Below, in pieces: positions 42,566 to 49,845 of a stretch of DNA of 64,000 nucleotides. Source of the stretch: Tsukamurella conjunctivitidis (GTDB lineage: Bacteria > Actinomycetota > Actinomycetes > Mycobacteriales > Mycobacteriaceae). The position numbers and the translations under genes are program-made. The DNA lies in assembly GCF_007858475.1 (NCBI RefSeq), contig NZ_VIGX01000002.1:372001-436000 (forward strand). The letters are read 5' to 3'. Position 1 is the first letter of the stretch, and every line of letters starts with the position of its first letter. The notes under the pieces are model-generated. The model did not search any database. It saw only the letters and a program-made list of their open reading frames with translations, and had not been told where the DNA came from.

Positions 42566-42618
42566 GCTCCCCAGCGGAGACCGCGCGGAACCACCGGCCG
42601 CGCGGACCGCTGGGGAGC
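42566..42618 (+). terminator. Terminator after paralog 1
   Basis: GCTCCCCAGCGG (42566-42577) and CCGCTGGGGAGC (42607-42618) are perfect 12-bp arms. The loop contains a further CCGCGCGG palindrome. TGTTCTCCTTCC follows on the plus strand. It lies 15 bases after the stop codon. Confidence 0.65.
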
Positions 42619-42750
42619 TGTTCTCCTTCCTGCGGCCGAATACTGCCGTGACCTGCGGTATTCAGAAACGTGCAGACTGCATTGAGACAAATAGACGTGT
42701 GCTGTCGCAAAGCTTCTTCGAAAGTGATCCGAATGCCCACGGCGTGGGCG

Positions 42751-42756
42751 TATGTT
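42751..42756 (+). promoter_or_regulatory. Promoter of the second surface-protein paralog
   Basis: TATGTT, preceded by GGCGTGGGCG, lies 55 bases before ATG 42812. It corresponds to the TATGGT box of paralog 1 at 56 bases. Both leaders share TCACTC and GAAGGGTG elements and end CTCCATG. Confidence 0.5.
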
Positions 42757-42811
42757 CCGTTCGTCCGGTTCGTGTGTGACCCGGCTCACTCCAGTTGAAG
42801 GGTGTCTCTCC

Positions 42812-44653
42812 ATGCTCGCTGCAGACCTTCGGTCCTCCCACCGTCGCTACGCCGCGCCCGCGGTCGCCATGGCCGCCGCCGCGGCCGTCGCCGTCGCCCC
42901 CGTGGCCACGTCCATGGGTGCGGTCGCCGCCCCGTCGCTCCCCCCGATCGTCCAGGACATCGGCGGCGCCGCCGGTGCCGTCGCGAACTGGGCGACGGCG
43001 ATGGGGCTGAAGTTCGTCACCGATCCGGTGACCGGCCTGACCAAGCTGGTGCAGGACCAGCTCGGCAACGCCGGCGTGCTCGCCGGTGCTGCCGGTGACG
43101 CCGGTAAGGCCTTCTTCACGTATCTCGAGGACAATCTGCTGGCGAACCTCGAGAAGATCCAGGCCGACCTCGCCGCGGGGAAGGTGGGCGACGCGTGGAC
43201 GACTCTCGCCACCACGATCACCGGCGCGATCCTCACGCCGGCGATCGGGCTCCTCCCGGTGATGGACCACTTCGGTGAGCAGCTCGGACCGATCGGCGAC
43301 GGGCTGAAGGCGGCACTGCTCCCGCTCATCGGCCTCGCCCTCGGCCCCCTCCAGGCCGGCGTCGAGGTGCCGGCCCTCCTCGCCGACGGCGTGACCGCCG
43401 CACTCAAGGCGCTGAGTACAGGCGGCCCCGCCGCGGCGTTGACCTCCCTGTTCTCCACCGCCTCCGCGGTGAACGGGAAGGCGATCGAGGCGCTGTTCGG
43501 CGAGTACGGTGCGATCCCCAGCCTGGTCAACCTGATCCCGACGATCCTCGGCGGGATCGCCGACTCCGACTGGGCGAACGCGGGTCCGTTCACCCTGCCG
43601 ACCGGGAACGCGGTGACCTTCACCGCCGCGTCGGCGTCCGCCCTCGCGGCCTCGCCGACCGCGCTGCCGGACTTCGGCGCCATCGGCGGGATCTGGACGG
43701 ACACGCTGACCCGCATCGCGACCGGCCTGACCGGCCCCGACGGCCTGCCGAGGATCGTCAGCACGCTGCTCAGCGGTATCCCGGCCGGCAAGTGGACGGA
43801 TTCCTACCAGATCATCCACGGGATCCTGGCCGCGCCGCTGCTCGAACTGGGCGGCGCGGTGCTGCAGACCGGGGACAAGCTCAACCCGTTCCTGGGTCCG
43901 CTCGGTCAGGGGCTCGACGGTGCCGCCGAACCGCTGCTGTACCTGACGCTGGGGCTCTACAACGCCACGCGGATGCTCCCGTCGGCGGCACTCACCGGCC
44001 TCGAGAACGTGGTGAAGGCGCTCGCGACCGGTGATCCCGTCGCCGCGATCAACGCCGCCGTGGCCGGCATCGGGGAGACGCTCAAGGCGGGCAACGACGC
44101 ACTGTTCTCGGACAACCCGTTCACCATCGGATTGCTGCCGGGCCTCCTCGGCGTCGGCACCGGCTTCCTCGACGGCCTGACCGGGAAGGCATCGGGGCAG
44201 GCGGGCGTGGCGCTCGCCGACTCCTCGGCGAAGACCGCCGCCGGATCGGTCAGCGAGACCGTGACGACCGAGACCTCGGCCGACGGTGCGCCCGCGTCGT
44301 CCACGGGAGCGACCTCGCCGTCCACCGAGACCTCGCCCGCGGAGGTGCCCGCCACAGGCACGCCCGCCACGGGCACGCCCGCGACCGGCGCACCGGAGAC
44401 CGGAACTCCGGCGACCGAAGCGCCCGCGACCGGGACGCCTGACACGGACACGCCCGCGACCGGAACGCCTGCCACGGAAACGCCCGCCACGGAGGCTCCG
44501 GCCACCGGGACCCCGGCCGACGACGAGGCTCCTGCCGCGGAGACGCCCGCGGAGACGGCCGCGGAGAAGGCCACTACCGGCGAGGCCGCCGGTGGTGAAG
44601 CCGCGGAGAGCGCGGACTCCGCCGCCGCGGACAGCGAGGCCGCTGCCGCCTGA
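42812..44653 (+). CDS. Secreted repeat protein, paralog 2
   Basis: The 613-residue precursor has the layout of the upstream gene: an Arg-rich start, a signal segment (about 13-40), and two ~110-residue units starting near GEQLGPIGDGL (about 156) and NPFLGPLGQGL (about 356). An extended C-terminal tail (about 480-613) follows. Its second unit closely resembles the second unit of paralog 1 (SDNPFTIGLLPGLLGVG against KDNPFDNAVFPGLANIG). The tail contains a Pro-Ala-Thr-Gly-Thr type repeat that could be O-glycosylated or span the cell wall. No LPxTG anchor is present. The function is unknown. Confidence 0.72.
   Translation: MLAADLRSSHRRYAAPAVAMAAAAAVAVAPVATSMGAVAAPSLPPIVQDIGGAAGAVANWATAMGLKFVTDPVTGLTKLVQDQLGNAGVLAGAAGDAGKAFFTYLEDNLLANLEKIQADLAAGKVGDAWTTLATTITGAILTPAIGLLPVMDHFGEQLGPIGDGLKAALLPLIGLALGPLQAGVEVPALLADGVTAALKALSTGGPAAALTSLFSTASAVNGKAIEALFGEYGAIPSLVNLIPTILGGIADSDWANAGPFTLPTGNAVTFTAASASALAASPTALPDFGAIGGIWTDTLTRIATGLTGPDGLPRIVSTLLSGIPAGKWTDSYQIIHGILAAPLLELGGAVLQTGDKLNPFLGPLGQGLDGAAEPLLYLTLGLYNATRMLPSAALTGLENVVKALATGDPVAAINAAVAGIGETLKAGNDALFSDNPFTIGLLPGLLGVGTGFLDGLTGKASGQAGVALADSSAKTAAGSVSETVTTETSADGAPASSTGATSPSTETSPAEVPATGTPATGTPATGAPETGTPATEAPATGTPDTDTPATGTPATETPATEAPATGTPADDEAPAAETPAETAAEKATTGEAAGGEAAESADSAAADSEAAAA
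44348..44520 (+). repeat. PATGT/PATEA pentapeptide repeat tract
   Basis: Within the C-terminal tail of paralog 2, about eleven near-identical 15-base units encode Pro-Ala-Thr-Gly-Thr variants (PATGT, PETGT, PATEA, PDTDT, PATET). Such tracts change length by slippage or recombination. Confidence 0.75.
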
Positions 44654-44662
44654 CGCGGCACG

Positions 44663-44718
44663 CGTTCGAAGCGTTCTGCGAGACCCCGGCTCGGGGACCT
44701 CGCAGAACGCTTCGAACG
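44663..44718 (+). terminator. Strong hairpin terminator between paralog 2 and pcrA
   Basis: CGTTCGAAGCGTTCTGCGAG (44663-44682) is perfectly inverted at 44699-44718, and the loop itself folds as CCCCG-GCT-CGGGG. The stem approaches 25 pairs. It lies 9 bases after the stop of paralog 2 and isolates the helicase gene. Confidence 0.7.
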
Positions 44719-44805
44719 TTTCGCCGCTCTCGCGCCGGGGCACCGGACACAGCGCCTCCGGGCCTGCGGAAACCTGTCGGTCACCCCGGCTAGGCTGGAC
44801 GGGAG

Positions 44806-47235
44806 ATGAGTAACCCAGCACCGCAGCAGTCCGGACTCCGCCAGCGCCAGCCCTTCTCCCGCGAGAAAGCGCAGGTGGAGAGGCAGGAACGCGGTCAGGA
44901 GTTGCTGGAGGGGCTCAACCCGCAGCAGCGCGCGGCGGTCCTGCACGAGGGCTCGCCGCTGCTCATCGTCGCGGGCGCGGGCTCGGGGAAGACGGCGGTG
45001 CTCACGCGGCGGATCGCCTATCTGCTGGCCGCCCGGAACATGCATCCCGGCCAGATCCTCGCGATCACGTTCACCAACAAGGCCGCCGCGGAGATGCGCG
45101 AGCGCGTCGCCGGCATCATCGGCAACCGCGCGAAGATCATGTGGGTCTCCACGTTCCACTCCACCTGCGTGCGCATCCTCCGCGCCCAGGCCGGCCTGCT
45201 GCCGGGCATGAACTCGAACTTCTCCATCTACGACGCGGACGACTCCCGCCGCCTGCTCACCATGATCGTCAAGGACATGGGGCTGGACGCGAAGAAGTTC
45301 GCGCCGCGCGCGCTCGCCACCCACATCAGCAACCTCAAGAACGAGCTCATCGACCCGGAGCAGGCCTCGGCGGACGCGGCGAAGACCGGCGAGCCCTTCG
45401 CGGTCACCGTCGCGGAGGTCTACGGCACCTACCAGTCCCGCCTGCGCGGGGCCAACGCCTTCGACTTCGACGATCTCATCGGGGAGACGGTGGCGCTGCT
45501 GCAGTCGCACCCCAACGTCGCGCAGTACTACCGCCGCCGGTTCCGGCACGTGATGGTCGACGAGTACCAGGACACCAACCACGCGCAGTACGTTCTCGTC
45601 CGCGAGTTGGTCGGCCTGGAGACCGATGCGGACGGCGTCGAACCCAGCGAGCTGTGCGTGGTGGGCGACGCGGACCAGTCGATCTACGCCTTCCGCGGCG
45701 CCACGATCCGCAACATCGAGGAGTTCGAGCGGGACTTCCCCAACGCGGAGACCATCCTGCTGGAGCAGAACTACCGCTCCACCCAGACCATCCTCTCGGC
45801 GGCCAACGCGGTCATCTCCCGCAACGCCGGCCGGCGCGAGAAGAAGCTCTGGACCGACCAGGGCGACGGTGACCTCATCACCGGCTACGTCGCCGACAAC
45901 GAGCACGACGAGGCGAGCTTCGTGGTCTCGGAGATCGACGCGCTGGCCGACAAGGGCGTCAAGTACAGCGATGTGGCGGTCTTCTACCGCACCAATACCG
46001 CGGCGCGCGTGCTGGAGGAGGTCTTCATCCGCCACGGCGTGCCCTACAAGGTGGTCGGCGGCGTCCGCTTCTACGAGCGCAAGGAGGTGCGGGACCTGGT
46101 CGCGTACCTGCGCGCCATCGACAACCCGAACGACACCGTCAGCCTGCAGCGCATCGTCAACACGCCGCGTCGCGGCATCGGCGATCGCGCCCAGGCCTGC
46201 CTCACGGTGCACGCCGAGAACCGCGGGGGCACGTTCGCCAGCGCCATCGAGGACGCGGTCGACGGTTCCGTCGCGATGCTGAATCCGCGCTCGCGCAACG
46301 CGATCGCCACCTTCGCCGGCCTCATGGCCGACCTGCGCCGCACCGCGGCGGACGACGAGCTGGATCTCGGCGACCTGCTCGACGCGGTCGTCGAGAAGAC
46401 GGGGTACCGGGCGGAGCTCGAGGGCTCGTCGGACCCGCAGGACGGCGCGCGCCTCGAGAACATCGAGGAGTTGATCAGCGTCGCGCGGGAGTTCTCCGCG
46501 CAGGACTTCACCGACGTGGTGGTCGATGAGGGCGCGCCCGAGCCGGGCTCCCTGGCCGCCTTCCTCGAGCGGGTCTCGCTGGTCGCGGACGCGGATCAGG
46601 TGCCCGACAGCGAGGCGGGCGTGGTCACGATGATGACCCTGCACACCGCGAAGGGACTCGAGTTCCCCGTGGTCTTCGTGACCGGCTGGGAGGACGGGCA
46701 GTTCCCACACATGCGTGCCCTGGGCGACGAGTCCGAGCTCGCGGAGGAGCGGCGCCTCGCCTACGTCGGCATCACCCGAGCCCGTGAGCGGCTGTACGTC
46801 AGCCGCGCGATGATCCGCTCCACCTGGGGCGATCCGATGCAGAACCCGGAGTCGCGGTTCCTCGCGGAGATCCCGCAGCACCTCGTCGACTGGCGCCGGC
46901 TGGAGCCGCAGCGCAGCCAGTTCGGGGGCTCGCGCGGCGTCTTCGGGCAGGACCGCTCGTCCTGGGGGCAGAACGGCGGCGGCCAGTACGGCGGCCGGGG
47001 CCGGTCGTCGGGGTCCGACGGTGGCTGGACCCCCAAGCGCGCGCCCAAGACCTCACGGCGGGCCAACAAGCTCACCCTCGCGGTCGGCGACCGCGTCTCG
47101 CACGACTCGTTCGGGCTGGGGACGGTCACCGCGATCACCGGCGCCGGGCCGATGGAGCGGGCGACCTTCGATTTCGGCTCGTCGGGCACCGTCACCCTGA
47201 TGACCTTCGGCGGCCTGCCGATGGAGAAGCTCTAG
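44806..47235 (+). CDS. pcrA: ATP-dependent DNA helicase UvrD1/PcrA
   Basis: The 809-residue superfamily 1A helicase has Walker A AGAGSGKTAVLTRR (about 55-68), ITFTNKAAAEM, STFHSTCVRILR, DEYQDTN (about 250), QNYRSTQ, TAKGLEFPVVF and GITRARERLYVS. The C-terminal region ends with the HDSFGLGTVTAI fold that in UvrD1/PcrA binds RNA polymerase (Tudor-like). It acts in nucleotide excision and transcription-coupled repair. TAGGCT (44791-44796) lies 9 bases before the ATG. In M. tuberculosis uvrD1 (Rv0949) is flanked by chorismate mutase and an M23 peptidase gene, as here apart from the insertion. Confidence 0.95.
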   Translation: MSNPAPQQSGLRQRQPFSREKAQVERQERGQELLEGLNPQQRAAVLHEGSPLLIVAGAGSGKTAVLTRRIAYLLAARNMHPGQILAITFTNKAAAEMRERVAGIIGNRAKIMWVSTFHSTCVRILRAQAGLLPGMNSNFSIYDADDSRRLLTMIVKDMGLDAKKFAPRALATHISNLKNELIDPEQASADAAKTGEPFAVTVAEVYGTYQSRLRGANAFDFDDLIGETVALLQSHPNVAQYYRRRFRHVMVDEYQDTNHAQYVLVRELVGLETDADGVEPSELCVVGDADQSIYAFRGATIRNIEEFERDFPNAETILLEQNYRSTQTILSAANAVISRNAGRREKKLWTDQGDGDLITGYVADNEHDEASFVVSEIDALADKGVKYSDVAVFYRTNTAARVLEEVFIRHGVPYKVVGGVRFYERKEVRDLVAYLRAIDNPNDTVSLQRIVNTPRRGIGDRAQACLTVHAENRGGTFASAIEDAVDGSVAMLNPRSRNAIATFAGLMADLRRTAADDELDLGDLLDAVVEKTGYRAELEGSSDPQDGARLENIEELISVAREFSAQDFTDVVVDEGAPEPGSLAAFLERVSLVADADQVPDSEAGVVTMMTLHTAKGLEFPVVFVTGWEDGQFPHMRALGDESELAEERRLAYVGITRARERLYVSRAMIRSTWGDPMQNPESRFLAEIPQHLVDWRRLEPQRSQFGGSRGVFGQDRSSWGQNGGGQYGGRGRSSGSDGGWTPKRAPKTSRRANKLTLAVGDRVSHDSFGLGTVTAITGAGPMERATFDFGSSGTVTLMTFGGLPMEKL

Positions 47236-47261
47236 GCCCGCGGCCGGCAGGTCCGGATACG

Positions 47262-47295
47262 CGAAAGGCGCCCCGGTGATCCGGGGCGCCCTTCG
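47262..47295. terminator. Bidirectional terminator
   Basis: GGCGCCCCGG (47267-47276) and CCGGGGCGCC (47281-47290) form a perfect stem with loop TGAT, extended by four more pairs (CGAA with TTCG) after one mismatch. It lies between convergent pcrA and the M23 peptidase gene and fits termination on both strands. Confidence 0.75.
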
Positions 47296-47311
47296 GTGTG
47301 TCTCGGTGGAG

Positions 47312-48319
47312 CTAGACGCGGATGCCGCGCTCGGCCAGCCAGGCCTGCGGGTCGAGCTTCGCGCCGCCGACGCCGTGGACCTCGAAGTGCAGGTGCGGGC
47401 CGGTGGAGTAGCCGTTGTTGCCGACCCAGCTGATCAGGTCGCCGGCCTTGACCGTCTGCCCGGCCTGGACGTTGACGTTGTACATGTGGCCGTAGACCAG
47501 CACGGTGCCGTCCGACAGGCGGATCTTGATCCAGATGCCGAAGCCCGAGGCGGGGCCGGCGTCGGTGACCACGCCGTCGGCGGCCGCGAACAGCGGGGTA
47601 CCGAGCGGGGCGGCGAGGTCGAGGCCGCCGTGCATGGCGCCCCAACGGGTGCCGAAGTTCGAGGTGAGGGTGGCGCCGTTCACGGGGGCGGTCACCTTCG
47701 GGCGCATCGAGTCGATGATGCGCTTGTCGTCCGCGTCCTTGCGCGCCTTACCCCCGGCGAGCCCGGCGGAGAACTGCTCGGTGTCCTGGGCGGCGGGCAG
47801 GGGCGCCTGGCGGCCGGCGTTGAACTCGGGGCCGGACGGCGGGACGATGGGCTGCTGCGAGGCCGACGGGGCGTCGCTGCCGGCGGCGTTGACCACGGCG
47901 GCACCGGCGACGCTGGCGCCCGCGGCGAGCGCGAGCAGGGCGGCGCGGCCCTTGAGCGCGTGCGGTGCGGTCGGAACGCGGTGCTTACCGCCCTTACGGA
48001 CGGGCGTCGGGATGAGCTCGGGAGCGGCCTCCGGCGCGCCGAGGAGTGCGGTCTCCTCGAGCTCGTCCAGGTCGGTCTCGTCGAACTCGGTGTCCCCGGT
48101 GAAGAGGACCTCGGGGATCATGAGGTCCTGGGTGACCTCGGAGCTGGAGGGGCGGTAGACCAGCGCGGTGTCGTCCGGCGCGTCGGTCCAGGTCTCGGTA
48201 TAGGCCTCTTCGAGGCGGGTCTCGAGCTCATCCAGCGGGATGATCGCGGTGATCGACTCATCATCGAGGACCTGTGTGCCGCCCTGCCAGCGCACGTGGT
48301 TCTCGCGACTCCGTGTCAT
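47312..48319 (-). CDS. M23 family peptidoglycan endopeptidase
   Basis: The 335-residue protein has an acidic cytoplasmic N-terminus (about 1-100) and one membrane segment (about 122-146). A Pro/Gln-rich linker and a lysostaphin-type peptidase domain (about 215-335) follow. Zinc ligands appear in HGGLDLAAPLGTP and GPHLHFEVH. It should cut peptide cross-links of peptidoglycan, or act as a divisome activator. It matches the Rv0950c family next to uvrD1. A leader of about 100 bases with its own promoter lies upstream. Confidence 0.9.
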   Translation of the reverse strand: MTRSRENHVRWQGGTQVLDDESITAIIPLDELETRLEEAYTETWTDAPDDTALVYRPSSSEVTQDLMIPEVLFTGDTEFDETDLDELEETALLGAPEAAPELIPTPVRKGGKHRVPTAPHALKGRAALLALAAGASVAGAAVVNAAGSDAPSASQQPIVPPSGPEFNAGRQAPLPAAQDTEQFSAGLAGGKARKDADDKRIIDSMRPKVTAPVNGATLTSNFGTRWGAMHGGLDLAAPLGTPLFAAADGVVTDAGPASGFGIWIKIRLSDGTVLVYGHMYNVNVQAGQTVKAGDLISWVGNNGYSTGPHLHFEVHGVGGAKLDPQAWLAERGIRV

Positions 48320-48518
48320 ATCTCGCCTACTCCAACCGTAAAAACCGCACTTCGGACCACTCCCGGTGATCCGACGATGTCCTCATCGTGACCGCTTCGT
48401 GATCCGCGTCCCGTCGACGATAACGAAATGATTGCGGCGAGACAACCTCTAGGGGGGCGGTTCGGATGATTGTGTGCTTGGTCACAATGCGATCACAAAC
48501 AGGCGAATCACGATCGTG
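48320..48518 (-). promoter_or_regulatory. Promoter region of the M23 peptidase with a CRP-like site
   Basis: TGTGTGCTTGGTCACA (48472-48487) matches the CRP consensus TGTGA-N6-TCACA at 9 of 10 defined positions. On the minus strand TATCGT (48424-48419) could be the -10 box, giving a leader of about 95 bases. I looked for a c-di-AMP riboswitch, common upstream of wall hydrolases, and saw no match. Confidence 0.4.
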
Positions 48519-49817
48519 TCATTGCTGGTAGAGGCGGATCCGATCGTCGTCGGCGTCGTAGTCGTACAGTTCGCCGTATCGACCCCAGTCGATCGCCAGC
48601 CGCATCTGTCGTTCGGCGTCCTCCCGCCCGAAACCGCGCCGCAGCAGGTCCACGAAGAAGCCGAGCCGGGCGGCCCCGTCGGTGGACGCGCGCAGGGTCC
48701 GCAGGACGGTGCGGACCAGCGGGGCACGGGACGCGGCCTGGCGCGCGAAGACCTCTTTCGCGTCGCCGAGCGGAACCGTGACGAAGGTGCGGCCCTCCTC
48801 CGTCAGGGTGATCTCGTTCCCGGCCCCGTCGACCAGGCCCAGCATCGCCGCGGCGTCGACCAGCGGCATGATGTCGTCGACCTCGAAGTTGAGGTCCGCC
48901 GCGAGGTCTGGGAGGTCCGCGGGAGCGCCGTGCGCCGATACCAGCTCCACCAGTCCGGCGATCCCGTCGACGGTCGCGTCCGGCAGCGGACGGCTCACCG
49001 GCGTCGCCTCGACGGGGTCCGGCTCGTGCTCGATGTCGGCGGCGCGGCCCGTCAGCGCGCCGTACAGCTCGTCGACGATCGCCTCGAACGCCGGCGCCGT
49101 CCGCGACCGCGGCCGCGGGAGGTCGATCCGGGTCTCGTGGACGATGCGGCCCGGCTTGGCGCCGAGCACCACGACGCGGTCGGCGAGCAGCACCGCCTCC
49201 TCGATGTTGTGGGTGACGATGCAGACACTGCGGGTCGGGAATTCCGCGCGGCCCCAGAGCTCCGCCAACTCGCCGCGCAGGTTCTCGGCCGTCAGCACGT
49301 CCAGCGCGGAGAAGGGCTCGTCCATCAGCAGGAGGTCCGGCTCGAGCACGAGCGCACGGGCGAAGCCGACGCGCTGGCGCATCCCGCCCGACAGCTCACG
49401 CGGGTAGGCCGACTCGAAGCCGTCGAGCCCGATGGTGTCGATGGCCTTCAGGGCGCGGGCGCGCCGCTCGGCGCGGGGCACGTTCCGGGCCGTCAGGCCC
49501 AGCTCGACGTTGTCCTGGACGGTCAGCCAGGGCATGAGTGCGAAGGACTGGAAGACCATCGCGGCGGCGGGGTTGGGGCCGGACAGTGGCGCACCGTCGG
49601 ACTCGACGGTGCCGGACGTCGCCGGGATGAGCCCCGCCATGATCCGCAGGAGGGTGGACTTGCCCGATCCGGACCGTCCGAGCAGCGCGACGATCTCGCC
49701 CGGCTCGACCGTGAGGTCGATGCCGTCGAGCACCGTCAGGGTGTCGCCGTGGGCGCCCTCGAAGCTCTTGGTGAGCCCTTGCAGGCGGATCAGCGGGGTG
49801 GCGAGGGTGGTGGTCAT
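48519..49817 (-). CDS. ABC transporter ATPase with AAA-associated C-terminal domain
   Basis: The 432-residue protein is a NitT/TauT-type ATPase. Walker A is LLGRSGSGKST (about 45-55), the signature is LSGGMRQRV (about 143-151) and Walker B is LLLMDEP. Residues ~285-432 form the extra AAA-associated C-terminal domain found in a subset of these transporters, probably regulatory. AGGAG (minus strand) lies 7 bases before ATG 49817. It is the last gene of the mgtC-permease-ATPase run. No binding protein is encoded nearby, so the substrate is unknown. Confidence 0.87.
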   Translation of the reverse strand: MTTTLATPLIRLQGLTKSFEGAHGDTLTVLDGIDLTVEPGEIVALLGRSGSGKSTLLRIMAGLIPATSGTVESDGAPLSGPNPAAAMVFQSFALMPWLTVQDNVELGLTARNVPRAERRARALKAIDTIGLDGFESAYPRELSGGMRQRVGFARALVLEPDLLLMDEPFSALDVLTAENLRGELAELWGRAEFPTRSVCIVTHNIEEAVLLADRVVVLGAKPGRIVHETRIDLPRPRSRTAPAFEAIVDELYGALTGRAADIEHEPDPVEATPVSRPLPDATVDGIAGLVELVSAHGAPADLPDLAADLNFEVDDIMPLVDAAAMLGLVDGAGNEITLTEEGRTFVTVPLGDAKEVFARQAASRAPLVRTVLRTLRASTDGAARLGFFVDLLRRGFGREDAERQMRLAIDWGRYGELYDYDADDDRIRLYQQ

Positions 49818-49845
49818 GGAACTGCTCCTAGTAATAAGGGGTCGG

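Noticed and set aside
40736-44653. PE/PPE-family assignment for the two secreted paralogs
   Set aside because: There is no N-terminal Pro-Glu or Pro-Pro-Glu motif and no type VII export signal; a conventional signal peptide is present.
42812-44653. Sortase-anchored surface protein
   Set aside because: The C-terminus ends in an acidic Ala-rich tail without LPxTG, hydrophobic segment or basic end.
43957-46881. A 974-codon open frame on the minus strand opposite the paralog 2 / pcrA region
   Set aside because: It is antisense to clearly conserved genes, crosses a terminator hairpin, and has the Arg/Val/His-rich composition typical of shadow frames in GC-rich DNA.
48320-48518. Possible c-di-AMP (ydaO) riboswitch before the M23 peptidase
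   Set aside because: Such riboswitches often precede wall hydrolases, but the conserved core sequences are not present in the ~95-base leader.
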